Assembly: GCA_964544115.1 (NCBI GenBank)
Contig: CAZJBP010000029.1
Span: 1-25,605, forward strand
DNA from: CAZJBP01 sp964544115
GTDB taxonomy: Bacteria > Verrucomicrobiota > Kiritimatiellia > UBA8416 > JADHWI01
Length of the DNA stretch: 25,605 nt
Direction of reading: 5' to 3'
The notes beneath the pieces are model-generated. The model was given only the letters and a program-made list of their open reading frames with translations, did no database searches and was not told where the DNA came from. Shown piece by piece: positions 1 to 8,304 of the stretch (position 1 is the first letter of the stretch; every line of letters starts with the position of its first letter). The position numbers and the translations under genes are program-made.

Positions 1-2
1 CG

Positions 3-878
3 TCCGACTGCGACGTGTATGCCGCGCGGCGCGTGGAGGGCGCCAAGGCCCTCGAGATCACGGAGGTGGCGGCCACGCTGCGCATGCCGCCGCAGGCCCT
101 GCAGCCGGGAGAGACGACGGTCCGGTCGGCCTCCTATTATGTCGGCCCCAAGAAGTACTCCGCGCTCCGGAAGCTGGGCCTCCGCCAGGCCGAGATCATG
201 GAACTCGGCTGGTGGGCCTGGTTCCGCTGGGTGTGCGTCACGCTGCTGCACACGCTCAACGCCATCCACTCCGTCATTCCGAACTACGGAGTGGCGGTCA
301 TCATCCTCACGATCCTGGTGAAGGTACTGTTCTGGCCCCTGACGCATAAGAGCACCGAGAGTGCCAAGCGGATGCAGCAGATCCAGCCGCTGGTGACGGA
401 ACTGCGGGAGAAGTACAAGGCCCAGCCCCAGAAGATGCAGCAGGCGCAGATGGCCCTCTACAAGGAGCACGGCATCAACCCGATGGCCAGCTGCCTGCCG
501 ATGCTGGTCCAGCTGCCCATCTTCATCGCGCTGTTCACCGTCCTGCGCAGCGCGATCGAATTGCGCTTCGCGGGGTTCCTCTGGGTGTCGGACTTGAGCG
601 AACCCGAGCGCCTCTTGGCCGGTCTGCTCCCGATTCCGCTGAACATCCTGCCCCTGATCATGACCGTCACCATGGTCATCCAGCAGAAGCTCACGCCGAC
701 CGGCGGCGATCCTCAGCAGCAGAAGATGATGCTGATCATCATGCCGATCATGATGCTGTTCATGCTCTACAACATGGCGTCGGGCCTGATGCTGTACTGG
801 TCGGTGAGCCAGATCCTCTCCATTGTCCAGCTCCTCCACCAGCGCAAGCTGGGCAGCAAGAAGGAAGCCCGAGCTTAG
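3..878 (+). CDS. yidC: YidC membrane protein insertase, C-terminal part (5' end outside window)
   Basis: YidC inserts and folds inner-membrane proteins, alone or with SecYEG. The reading frame is open to the window edge with no stop, so the N-terminal and most of the periplasmic region lie upstream; about 291 residues are visible. They comprise the end of the periplasmic domain, the 'YYVGPKKYSAL' segment, then the conserved five-helix core. Within it are a first core helix 'GVAVIILTILVKVLFWPLT', the cytoplasmic helical hairpin with 'MQQIQPLVTELREKYK' and 'GINPMASCLPMLVQLPIFIALF', and the last helices 'PIMMLFMLYNMASGLMLYWSVSQ'. The hydrophilic-groove arginine of E. coli YidC (in 'IVRGIMYPL') is a lysine here (ILVKVLFWPL), so the positive charge is kept. 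The TAG stop overlaps the TAA stop of the convergent DUF2752 gene. The family assignment is very secure; only the start is unseen. Confidence 0.97.
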   Translation, partial: SDCDVYAARRVEGAKALEITEVAATLRMPPQALQPGETTVRSASYYVGPKKYSALRKLGLRQAEIMELGWWAWFRWVCVTLLHTLNAIHSVIPNYGVAVIILTILVKVLFWPLTHKSTESAKRMQQIQPLVTELREKYKAQPQKMQQAQMALYKEHGINPMASCLPMLVQLPIFIALFTVLRSAIELRFAGFLWVSDLSEPERLLAGLLPIPLNILPLIMTVTMVIQQKLTPTGGDPQQQKMMLIIMPIMMLFMLYNMASGLMLYWSVSQILSIVQLLHQRKLGSKKEARA

Positions 879-1360
879 GGGGCCTCCATCCGGTCCGGCG
901 GCGGCCGCAGCGGGTCGCAGCACCGCAGGGGAGTGTTGCGCGCCACGGTAAAGCCCAGCAGCAGGACCACCGCCCCCAGCCCGGCGAGGGCGAGCGCGCG
1001 TGGGGCAACGCGCGGCCGCAGGCCGCCTGCGGCGCACACGGCCAGAGAGATCAGCCAGACCGCGCCCAGCGGCGCGGCCAGAACGAACAGAGGGTTGAGC
1101 GCGAGGGCCGCCGTCAAATCCCCGCTCAGGAGCGCGTGCGCCGCCCGCATCGCGCCGCATCCGGGACAGAGCACGCCGGTCCACGCATACGTCAGACACC
1201 GAGGAGCCGCGCGCGTCGCGGCCGGGTCGTGTGCCGCCAGCCACGGAACCGCGCCCGCCACGGCCGCGAGCAGCAGCGCCGCATACAGCCGTTCGGCGGC
1301 CGACGCGCGCACCCAGAGGCGGCGCCGCCGCGGCGGCGGCACTGGCGGTGCGGCGGTCAC
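875..1360 (-). CDS. DUF2752 small membrane protein
   Basis: This 161-residue protein carries the DUF2752 signature 'CLTYAWTGVLCPGCGAMRAAHALLSGDLTAALALNPLF' in shortened form: Cys, then CPGCG, then R-A-H-L-x-G-D and N-P-L. Hydrophobic stretches suggest three membrane segments: around residues 24-40, near 88-112, and one close to the C terminus. The function of DUF2752 is unknown. I chose the GTG at 1360 because it overlaps the TGA of the upstream GYF_2/CD225 gene (GTGA), implying translational coupling. A longer in-frame reading extends to 1825, but that stretch is only the shadow of the upstream gene. DUF2752 proteins commonly neighbour small TM2/CD225-type proteins, as here. The cysteine cluster suggests metal or redox chemistry, but nothing in the sequence proves it. 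Confidence 0.85.
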   Translation of the reverse strand: MTAAPPVPPPRRRRLWVRASAAERLYAALLLAAVAGAVPWLAAHDPAATRAAPRCLTYAWTGVLCPGCGAMRAAHALLSGDLTAALALNPLFVLAAPLGAVWLISLAVCAAGGLRPRVAPRALALAGLGAVVLLLGFTVARNTPLRCCDPLRPPPDRMEAP

Positions 1361-1833
1361 TGGAACAGCGCCGCCGCGCCGCCTCTGATCAGAATCGATA
1401 TCACCTGCAGAAAGCCCATGACGAGCGTTCCAACAGCCGAGATGATCAGCCACAGGCGCGCCGTGTCGGCCGCCTTGCGCGCCTCCGCCATATCGCCGGC
1501 GGCTGCGGCCCTGTTGGCTTTGACCGAATAGACGATCGCGAAGATGCCGCCCAGCACGCAGCAGCACAACGTCACGGCAATGGCCCACGGCAGGTAGTTC
1601 GGCACCGGCTCGTCGTCGGGCGCGTTTCCCGGGCCGTCGACCGGCATGGCGGCCGCCAACGGCGGGGCGACGACCAGCCCGGGCACCCGGTTCGCGGGCT
1701 GCCAGTCGGCCATCCCGTCGGTCCACACGTACTCCGCCGAGTGAGCCCTGCCGGTCGCGATCAGCCTCTGCAGCTCCTCGCGCGACACCGGCCCGAGCTG
1801 CTGTCCGTCCCTCGCATAGTACCATGCATCCAT
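1357..1833 (-). CDS. GYF_2 domain + CD225/dispanin-type membrane protein
   Basis: This 158-residue protein begins with a GYF_2 domain at residues 4-52, 'WYYARDGQQLGPVSREELQRL' in part, ending in the usual 'WTDGMADWQPA'. A proline/alanine-rich linker follows, then a CD225/dispanin-like region at residues 78-135: a membrane segment 'LPWAIAVTLCCCVLGGIFAIVYS', a 'KANRAAAAGDMAEARKAADTAR' loop and a second hydrophobic segment. GYF_2 domains are presumed protein-interaction modules and CD225 proteins are small two-helix membrane proteins; the bacterial role is not established. The ATG at 1833 is preceded by GAGGGA at a suitable distance. The gene starts 38 bases downstream of phoH on the same strand and its stop overlaps the DUF2752 start, so it belongs to the leftward operon, as its fourth gene. 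Confidence 0.85.
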   Translation of the reverse strand: MDAWYYARDGQQLGPVSREELQRLIATGRAHSAEYVWTDGMADWQPANRVPGLVVAPPLAAAMPVDGPGNAPDDEPVPNYLPWAIAVTLCCCVLGGIFAIVYSVKANRAAAAGDMAEARKAADTARLWLIISAVGTLVMGFLQVISILIRGGAAALFQ

Positions 1834-1871
1834 CCTGGGATCCCTCGCTCTTCGAGTTGACCGGCCCGTCG

Positions 1872-3211
1872 TCAGAGCACCTCGGCCGCCAGGGCCGCCA
1901 GGGCGCTGCGCTCGCTGGTGCGCAGCGTCACGTGTCCGTGGATGGCGTGATCCTTGAGCCGCTCGGCGGCGTAGGTCAGGCCGTTGCTGGACGCGTCGAG
2001 ATACTGGTTATCGATTTGGTACGCGTCGCCCGTGAGGACCATCTTCGTCTCTTCGCCGGCGCGGCTGATGATGGTCTTGACCTCGTGCGGGGTGAGGTTC
2101 TGGGCTTCGTCGACGATCACGTACTGCCGCGGAATGGAGCGTCCGCGAATGTACGTCAGCGCCTCGAGCGTCAGCACGTTGTCCTTCAGCAGTTTCTCGA
2201 TCCGCATCTGGACCGTGCCGGTGCCCTTCTTCTTCTTACNNNNNNNNNNTTACCCGCGTCGATCTCACCGTCGCGCAGGAGGTAGGCAAGATTGTCGAAA
2301 ATCGGCTGCATCCAGTGCGACAGCTTCTCTTCCTTGGGCCCGGGCAGGTAGCCAATGTCCTTTCCGAGCGGGATAATCGGGCGGGACACCAGGATGCCGT
2401 CGTAGCTCCGGGTCCTCAGCGTGGCGTGCAGGCCGGCGGCCAGCGCGAGCAGCGTCTTGCCCGTGCCGGCCTGGCCGACCAGGGTCACGATTTGCACGTC
2501 GGGATCCATAAGCAGCTCCAGCGCCAGGCGCTGCTCGCGGTTGCGCGCCTGGAGGTTCCACACCTTGTCCAGCCGATCGGAGAGGTGTGTGATGACGCCC
2601 GGCTGGATCACCCGCGCCAGCGCCGTCTTGCGGACACCGTTCACGCTGCGGAGCTGCAGGAACTCGTTCGGGTAGCGCCCGAGCCCTTCCTGCTCCAGCA
2701 CGGCGGTGGAGAAGAACGCCTCGATTGTGTCCGGCGAGACCTCGACCTCGCTGAACCCCGAGTACAGCTCGTCGAACTTGATCTTCTCCTTCTCGAAGTC
2801 CTGTGCCTCGAGCCCCAGCGCGTCGGCCTTGAGACGGGCGTTGATGTCCTTGCTGACGAAAATGACGCGCTCGCCCGTCGTGTGCAGCAGGTAGGCGACG
2901 AGCAGGATCTTGTTGTCGGGCGCCTCCTGCGTCAGCGAGGGGATCTCCGCGCCCGCCGGAGGCGTCATGATCTTCAGCCGCCCGCCATTGGCCAGCGGCA
3001 CGCCGTCGCGCAGGTTGCCCTGCGCGCGCAGGGCGTCCAGCCGGCGAATGACCTGGCGCGCGTTGCGGCCCAGCTCGTCGTTGTGCGCCTTGAAACGGTC
3101 CAGCTCTTCAATGACCTCCATCGGCAGCACGACGTCGTTATCGGCAAAGCTCTCCACGCTCTCGGCATTGTGAAGCAGCACGTTGGTGTCGACCACGAAA
3201 GTCTTCTTCAT
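1872..3211 (-). CDS. PhoH2-type protein: PIN domain fused to PhoH P-loop ATPase (interrupted by an assembly gap)
   Basis: The N-terminal PIN domain (residues 1-130) starts 'KKTFVVDTNVLLHN' with the first conserved Asp at 8 and contains 'LPMEVIEELDRFK'. The C-terminal PhoH ATPase has Walker A GQAGTGKT at 246-253, 'SRPIIPLGKDIGYLPGPKEEK', and a Walker B 'YVIVDEAQNLTPHEVK' followed by 'LTGDAYQID'. PIN-PhoH proteins are ATP-dependent RNA-unwinding ribonucleases in characterised members. Ten Ns at 2240-2249 separate two halves in different frames. The flanks on the coding strand end in GTAA and begin with GTAA. Removing the Ns and one GTAA copy gives D-A-G-K-K-K-K-G-T in frame and 441 residues, the normal family length. 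So this is one intact gene, not a pseudogene. The ATG is preceded by AGAGGA and overlaps the cdd stop (ATGA). Confidence 0.93.
2240..2249. other. Assembly gap (10 Ns) inside phoH
   Basis: Ten Ns lie inside the PIN-PhoH gene. The four bases TTAC occur on both sides, so the two contigs probably overlap by four bases and the gap has zero or negative length. The adjacent (CTT)n run, encoding consecutive lysines, is a likely reason for the break. The exact lysine count at this point is uncertain. Confidence 0.97.
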
Positions 3212-3645
3212 TCCGTTTTCCTCTCTGCGCCGGGCGGCGTGTTACCGAGCCCGAAAGCCTTCGGCAGCAGGGCCCCCAGCGTGATCTTCTCGCAGGTTGC
3301 ACCGTCGCCGAGCGCGATCTGCACCTCGGCGGCGGCATCGGCGAACTCGGCCAGCACCTGCCGGCAGGCGCCGCAGGGATACGGAACCGCCGGTCCCGAA
3401 GCCGCGATTGCCACGCGGCGGATGCGCCGTACGCCGGCCGACACCGCCGCACAGACCGCGGCCCTCTCGGCGCAGATCGTCAGCCCATACGACGCATTCT
3501 CGACATTACAGCCGGTGAATACCCGCCCGTCGTCGGCCTCCACGGCGGCGCCCACCGCATACCGGGAGTAGGGCGCGTACGCCTGACGCGCGGCGGCTCG
3601 CGCCGCCGCCACCAAGGCCCCAGTGTCTATGTGTTCCGTTGTCAA
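3208..3645 (-). CDS. cdd: Cytidine deaminase
   Basis: This 145-residue homotetrameric-type cytidine deaminase hydrolyses cytidine/deoxycytidine to uridine/deoxyuridine for pyrimidine salvage. The zinc site is complete: 'TICAERAA' supplies Cys58 and the catalytic Glu60, and 'PYPCGACRQ' supplies Cys91 and Cys94. The substrate-binding 'FTGCNVENASYGLT' is also present. The start is an uncommon TTG at 3645: it is placed after GAGGAG at good spacing and overlaps the TGA of the upstream phosphorylase (TTGA), and no better start lies nearby. Its own TGA overlaps the phoH ATG. The tight coupling to the phosphorylase makes biochemical sense, because both act on pyrimidine nucleosides. The last 15 or so residues after the catalytic core look poorly conserved. 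Confidence 0.96.
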   Translation of the reverse strand: MTTEHIDTGALVAAARAAARQAYAPYSRYAVGAAVEADDGRVFTGCNVENASYGLTICAERAAVCAAVSAGVRRIRRVAIAASGPAVPYPCGACRQVLAEFADAAAEVQIALGDGATCEKITLGALLPKAFGLGNTPPGAERKTE

Positions 3646-5006
3646 ACGATCTCCTCGACCATCAACGCCCGGCGCACGACTCCGGATTCGGGTCCGAGCT
3701 CAAACGCCTTGGCCAGCAGAACCGCAGCTTCGGCGGCCGACGCGTCATCGGCGGCATGCACCCGGCACAGGGGCTGACCGGCCTCCACGCGCTCGCCGAC
3801 CTTGACCAGGTCGGTGACGCCCACGCGCGGATCGACGCGGTCCTCAACGCGGCGGCGTCCGGCGCCCAGCAGGACGCAGGCGCGGCCGATGGCGTCTGCG
3901 TCGGCGCACAGGACCGTGCCGGCGCTGGCGGCAGGCAGCGGACGCACAACCGGCGCCGAGGGCAAGCGTTCCGGACGCTCGACGCACGCCGGGTCGCCGC
4001 CGTGGAGACGGATCATCTCGGCAAATCTCTCCAGCGCCCGGCCGGACTCCAGGTGCCGTTGCAGCCGGGCCCGCGCGGCGGCCCGGTCGGCATCGACGCC
4101 CGTCAGCCGCAGCATCCACGCCCCGAGTTCCAGCGTGAGGTCCACCACATCCTCAGGCCCTTCGCCGCGCAACACATCGATCGCCTCGCGCACCTCGACC
4201 GCGTTGCCGGCGGCGCGGCCCAGCGGCTGGTTCATGTCGGTGATCAGCGCCGCCATGCGCCGGCCCGCGCGACGCCCCACTTCGACCATCGTGGCGGCCA
4301 GCTCGCGCGCCTGATCAACCGTCTTCATGAAGGCGCCGGCGCCCCACTTGACGTCCAGCACCAGCGCGCCCGTTCCCTCGGCCAGCTTCTTCGACATGAT
4401 GCTCGCGGTGATGAGGGGAATCGAGGGGACCGTCGCCGTCACGTCGCGCAAGGCGTAGAGCTTGCGGTCCACCGGCGCGAGCTCGTCGGTCTGGCCGATG
4501 ATCGAGCAGCCGCAGGTCTCCAGCACCTTCAGGAATTCGGGAATCTGCAGGCGGGTGCGATAGCCCGGGATCGACTCGAGCTTGTCCAGCGTGCCGCCAG
4601 TGATACCGAGTCCGCGCCCGGAGATCATCGGCACCGCCACTCCGCAGCAGGCCACGAGGGGAGCCAGGGGCAGCGAGAGCATGTCCCCCACCCCGCCCGT
4701 CGAATGCTTGTCCGCTGTCGGCAGCCCCAGGCCCGACAGGTCGAGGACCGATCCCGAGCGCATCATCGCATCCGTCAGGACCGCGGTCTCTTCGAACGTC
4801 ATGCCGCGGAAGTAGATCGCCATCGCCAGCGCAGCCATCTGGTAATCGGGGATGGCGCCGGCGGCGTAGCCGCGGATGAAGGCGCGGAGGTCATCGCCGC
4901 TCAACGCCTGCCCGTCGCGCTTGCGCTCGATGATCCACTGGGGCGGCGCAACCGAGTCACTGCTCAGCCGCGACGCCGCAACCACATTGTCCTTTGGCTG
5001 CCCCAT
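3642..5006 (-). CDS. Thymidine / pyrimidine-nucleoside phosphorylase
   Basis: This 454-residue cytoplasmic enzyme of the nucleoside phosphorylase-II family reversibly converts thymidine (and possibly uridine) plus phosphate to base plus (deoxy)ribose-1-phosphate. The family signature KHSTGGVGD lies at residues 100-108, followed by 'PMISGRGLGITGGTLDKLESIPG' and, near 190, 'ITASIMSKKLAEG' and 'LVLDVKWGAGAFMK'. The C-terminal domain ends with the usual 'VGDLVKVGERVEAGQPLCRVHA'-like lobe. About 20 residues at the N terminus precede the usual 'IIERKRDG' family start; ATG at 5006 is the only plausible start, and its ribosome-binding site is weak. It leads the leftward operon with cdd and phoH. Sequence alone does not separate DeoA from Pdp specificity, so I give no symbol. 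Confidence 0.95.
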   Translation of the reverse strand: MGQPKDNVVAASRLSSDSVAPPQWIIERKRDGQALSGDDLRAFIRGYAAGAIPDYQMAALAMAIYFRGMTFEETAVLTDAMMRSGSVLDLSGLGLPTADKHSTGGVGDMLSLPLAPLVACCGVAVPMISGRGLGITGGTLDKLESIPGYRTRLQIPEFLKVLETCGCSIIGQTDELAPVDRKLYALRDVTATVPSIPLITASIMSKKLAEGTGALVLDVKWGAGAFMKTVDQARELAATMVEVGRRAGRRMAALITDMNQPLGRAAGNAVEVREAIDVLRGEGPEDVVDLTLELGAWMLRLTGVDADRAAARARLQRHLESGRALERFAEMIRLHGGDPACVERPERLPSAPVVRPLPAASAGTVLCADADAIGRACVLLGAGRRRVEDRVDPRVGVTDLVKVGERVEAGQPLCRVHAADDASAAEAAVLLAKAFELGPESGVVRRALMVEEIV

Positions 5007-5070
5007 TTCCGGAACGTCTCATCAACGCACGCTACAGAGGACGGGCCTGCGATGGCGACGGCCCACTTCC

Positions 5071-5105
5071 ACAGGTGCAGGCCGGACTCCCGGCCCCCAA
5101 CCTGT
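5071..5105. other. Two-tier hairpin in the divergent intergenic region
   Basis: An inner perfect stem GGCCGG-ACTC-CCGGCC (5080-5095) is enclosed by an outer stem ACAGGT/ACCTGT (5071-5076 with 5100-5105), separated by a small 3x4 internal loop, giving 12 base pairs. It lies between the phosphorylase operon and the C25 peptidase. It could form in the mRNA leader of the leftward operon or act as a DNA operator. There is no T-tract on either side, so a simple terminator is unlikely. The structure is visible; the function is unknown. Confidence 0.4.
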
Positions 5106-5190
5106 TGTGGAAACTTTAGCACCGGCAGCGGCCATTGCCTAGTGCCAAGCATCGAAATCATACGACACCTCAACGGGGGCAATTATTTGA

Positions 5191-5221
5191 TTGGATACGT
5201 GGATTGCCACCGTGGTATAGT
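5191..5221 (+). promoter_or_regulatory. Candidate sigma70-type promoter for the C25 peptidase/RiPP operon
   Basis: TATAGT at 5216-5221 matches the -10 consensus at five of six positions, with TTGGAT at 5191-5196 as a weak -35 and a long 19-base spacer. The -10 ends only 11 bases before the ATG at 5233, so transcription would start about 4-5 bases before the start codon. The local AT-rich stretch (5181-5200) stands out against GC-rich flanks. The -10 is convincing, the -35 is not. Confidence 0.35.
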
Positions 5222-5232
5222 TCGGAACGATT

Positions 5233-8200
5233 ATGAAGACAAAAGCGGTGCGCTGGGTGGCGGGGATAACCATCGGGTTCGCTATACTGGCCAGGGCGGC
5301 ATGCGGCGATTTGCCGCCGGCACAGCAGCCTTTGGTCTCAGATCCTGAGGTGTGGGACGTGGCGGGGTACCGCATGGATGGTGCGGCCACGCTGGAATGG
5401 ACGGCCGAAGGGGGCGGGGTTCTGGGCTTCCGCTGGGAGCAGTTCGACCCGGTGACGGGGTCCGCGCGTCTCCTGCAGCCGCCGCTGGTTCCCGCCCGAC
5501 CGTCCGCCGGGCCCGCCACCTACCATATCGTCGATGCGCTGGCATCGCTTCAGGGCTCAAGCTGGTACCGGGTGACGGTGCTTGATGCGCAAGGCGGCAC
5601 GCACGTGCAGGGCCCGTTCGAGGTGGAGTTCTCCGCCGTTCGCCCTGCGGCCGCCCGCGCTGCTCTCCATCTGAGCTCCGAGGCGCCCGCGCCGGTTCCG
5701 GCCGCGCTGACCGAGGGCGACGCGGTGAAGATCAAGGTTCGCGAAGACGGTCTTTACCTGCTCTCCGCCTCGAACATCGCCGCCTGTCTCAGCTCGCTGG
5801 ACTACGACACCACCCTGGCGGCCATCGGCGCAACCAACCTCGCGCTCACGCGCATGGGCACGCCTGTGGCCTGGACCCCCGCGGTCAGCAACGCTGGCAT
5901 CATCTTCTACGGGCAGGCCATCGACAGCCTCTACTCCCGCGATAACGTCTACCTGCTCCGGCCCGGCACCGGCACGACCATGGCCGTCGAAGTTCAGACC
6001 GGGTACGTGGCGGCGGTCAGCAACCAGTGGTTTGTCGAGACGCTGCACGTGGAAGAGGACCTGTTCTCGTATCCGCAGCGGTACTCCGACCCCGAGGCGG
6101 ACATCTGGCTGGGGAAGTTTCTGTTCTTTCCGTCCTACGCCGAATACGGCCCGGACTACAAAGATTACCACAACGATAAGAGCCTGCCGTTCACCCTCCA
6201 CACTCCGGTGGCGGGGGAGACCAACGGCCTGTCGCTGACGGTGCGGCTGCTGGGCGACTCCACCGAAGACGCTGTTCCGGGCTTTGACCACGACGTCGTG
6301 GCCTCGTTCACCAACAGCAGCGGAATACTCGCCTCAGGCCACGCGGCTTGGGACGGAACGGCTTCAGCGGCGATCAGCTTGACGTTGACCGGCCCCGCCG
6401 CCGCCGCTGACGGAACAAACTGGTTGAGGCTGTTCTCGTCACCGACGGGCGCAAGTTACTCGATTGAATACGTTCTTGATTTCGACGTGACCTACCCCCG
6501 CTACCACCGGCTGTCCGAAGGCGGTCTGATCCTCGATTCCGAGTCGAAACCGTCGGTTACCGTGCAGGGCATGGCCACCGGCCCGGTGTGGGTGGCGGAT
6601 GTCACAGCGCCCGCGACGCCCGTGCGGGTGCAGACGACCAACGCCGTCACCGGCCCGGGTGGCGACACCTGGATCACGTTTGCCGCGCCGGGGTCCAACC
6701 GCGCCTACGTTGTCGCCGAGGCGCTGATGACGCCCTATGCCCTCGACGGCATTGTTGACAGCGACCTGCGCAACGCGACCAACGCCGCGCGCTTCGTCAT
6801 CGTGACCGTCCCTCAACTGGAGCCCTCGGCCCGCAAGCTGGCCGCCCACCGGGAAGGCCAGGGCCTGAAGTCGAAGGTCGTCCTTATGGAGGACATCGAC
6901 AACGCCTTCGGCTATGGATCTCCGAGTCCGTGGAACATCCGTACGTTCCTGGCCTACGCCCGCAGTACGTGGGCCCTGGGTCCGGACTTTGTCCTTCTGG
7001 GCGGCGCAGGCACCTACGACTTCAAGGACAATCTGGGGTACGGAGCCAGCGACCCGTGTTACGTGCCCCCGGTCATGGCTTCCACTCCCTTCGGACTGAC
7101 CGCCTGCGACAACCCGCTGGCCGACATCAACAGCGACGGGCTGATTGATCTTGCCATCGGGAGGCTCAACGTGGCCAGCACGGGCGTTTTCGACCGCGTG
7201 ATAGCGAAGGGGATCGCCTTCGAGACCGGAGCCGGAGCCGAGTGGCGTAACAAGGCGTTCTTCTGCGCCGACAACCCCGACCTCGCGGGGAATTTCCATG
7301 CGACCTGCGACACATTGGCCACGCACGTGCCCGCCTCGGTGACCAAGACGAAGAGCTATCTCCAGCCGCCTGCGCCGGGAGTGGCCCTCGCCACCGTCCA
7401 GACTCAGCTCAGGAGTGCCTTCAACACCGGCAGCGGCAGCGTCATCTACATGGGTCACGGCAATCCGTACATCCTGGCTGATGAAGGCATCCTGAAGACC
7501 AACGACGTTCCGTCGCTGACCAACCTGAACCGGGCGGCGGTGATGAGCGTCATGACCTGTCAGCTAGCCGAGTTCGCGGTTCCCAGCCAGGTGGACACAC
7601 CTCTCGGCGAGCGGTTGGTCACAGCGAAGGGCGGCGCCGTGGCCGTGTGGGCGCCGGTGTCCGAGTCGTATAACGCGGAGGGCACGACCATCGGGTCGCA
7701 TTATCTCGATGCCATTTACGCGGACCATGGCATCCGGCTCGGGAGCGTAGTCCGCGAAGGGCTCCGTCGCTACCGCGACGGCACGCCGACCGTCCTGTTC
7801 CTGCTGCGGACCTTCGAACTTCTGGGCGACCCCACACTCGTGCTGGCCCCAACGGTGTTTTCATACGAAACCTGGCAACCCACCGTTTTCACGACGAATC
7901 AACTGGTCAACCCCGGGATTTCGGGCGCCGAAGCCGACCCCGACGGAGACGGGATCGCGAACGGGGCCGAGTACGCCTTCAACACCAGCCCCACAAACGC
8001 CAGTGCGTACCCGTTCTTCACGGCCGTGGAAGAAACCGTGGTCGAGGCGGGCGTTACCAACGACTACGTGAAAGTCGAATATGAGCGGCGCATCTGGCGA
8101 GAACGGCTGGAGTATCTCGTGGAGGTGTCGTACGATCTGCCGGGTGGCGTCTGGTCGAGCAGCTCTGTGCGCGTGCAGCCCGTCAGCGCGACTCCGATCG

Positions 8201-8295
8201 ACGCGACCATGGAGAAGGTGCGCGTGCGCCTCCTGCCGGCCCTGAGCCCGGGGGGAGTCATCTACGTGCGTCTCAAGATACGAATTCTGGATTAG
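5233..8295 (+). CDS. Secreted gingipain-like cysteine peptidase (family C25)
   Basis: This 1020-residue exported peptidase starts with a signal peptide (KTK, hydrophobic core, 'ARAACG'), which could be cleaved near residue 25. A beta-rich N-terminal/pro region follows, with 'AVKIKVREDGLYLLSASNIAA', typical of C25 proteins. The C25 catalytic region (about 545-870) has 'FVLLGGAGTYDFKDN', 'DNPLADINSDGLIDLAIGRL', the catalytic His742 in 'YMGHGNP' and the catalytic Cys776 in 'SVMTCQLAEF', then 'LLGDPTLVLAP'. After residue 900 comes a calcium-loop motif 'DPDGDGIANGAEY' and a terminal beta domain common in Verrucomicrobia-like secreted proteins. There is no recognisable T9SS tail. It lies 9 bases upstream of the PqqD gene on the same strand, so co-transcription is likely. 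A link to peptide maturation is inference; it could equally be a general secreted protease. Confidence 0.88.
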   Translation: MKTKAVRWVAGITIGFAILARAACGDLPPAQQPLVSDPEVWDVAGYRMDGAATLEWTAEGGGVLGFRWEQFDPVTGSARLLQPPLVPARPSAGPATYHIVDALASLQGSSWYRVTVLDAQGGTHVQGPFEVEFSAVRPAAARAALHLSSEAPAPVPAALTEGDAVKIKVREDGLYLLSASNIAACLSSLDYDTTLAAIGATNLALTRMGTPVAWTPAVSNAGIIFYGQAIDSLYSRDNVYLLRPGTGTTMAVEVQTGYVAAVSNQWFVETLHVEEDLFSYPQRYSDPEADIWLGKFLFFPSYAEYGPDYKDYHNDKSLPFTLHTPVAGETNGLSLTVRLLGDSTEDAVPGFDHDVVASFTNSSGILASGHAAWDGTASAAISLTLTGPAAAADGTNWLRLFSSPTGASYSIEYVLDFDVTYPRYHRLSEGGLILDSESKPSVTVQGMATGPVWVADVTAPATPVRVQTTNAVTGPGGDTWITFAAPGSNRAYVVAEALMTPYALDGIVDSDLRNATNAARFVIVTVPQLEPSARKLAAHREGQGLKSKVVLMEDIDNAFGYGSPSPWNIRTFLAYARSTWALGPDFVLLGGAGTYDFKDNLGYGASDPCYVPPVMASTPFGLTACDNPLADINSDGLIDLAIGRLNVASTGVFDRVIAKGIAFETGAGAEWRNKAFFCADNPDLAGNFHATCDTLATHVPASVTKTKSYLQPPAPGVALATVQTQLRSAFNTGSGSVIYMGHGNPYILADEGILKTNDVPSLTNLNRAAVMSVMTCQLAEFAVPSQVDTPLGERLVTAKGGAVAVWAPVSESYNAEGTTIGSHYLDAIYADHGIRLGSVVREGLRRYRDGTPTVLFLLRTFELLGDPTLVLAPTVFSYETWQPTVFTTNQLVNPGISGAEADPDGDGIANGAEYAFNTSPTNASAYPFFTAVEETVVEAGVTNDYVKVEYERRIWRERLEYLVEVSYDLPGGVWSSSSVRVQPVSATPIDATMEKVRVRLLPALSPGGVIYVRLKIRILD

Positions 8296-8304
8296 GGTGA
8301 ATCT

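Noticed and set aside
875..1825. Single 316-codon minus-strand protein covering both the GYF_2 and DUF2752 genes
   Set aside because: Its first half is arginine/glycine-rich shadow of the GYF_2/CD225 frame; only the last 161 codons, from the GTG overlapping that gene's stop, carry DUF2752.
2315..3571. Long plus-strand open frame (418 codons) opposite phoH and cdd
   Set aside because: Antisense to two confidently identified genes; no motif, and a high-GC artefact.
3639..5348. Long plus-strand open frame (569 codons) opposite the phosphorylase
   Set aside because: Its Arg/His-rich composition is typical of antisense frames; the opposite strand encodes an unmistakable phosphorylase.
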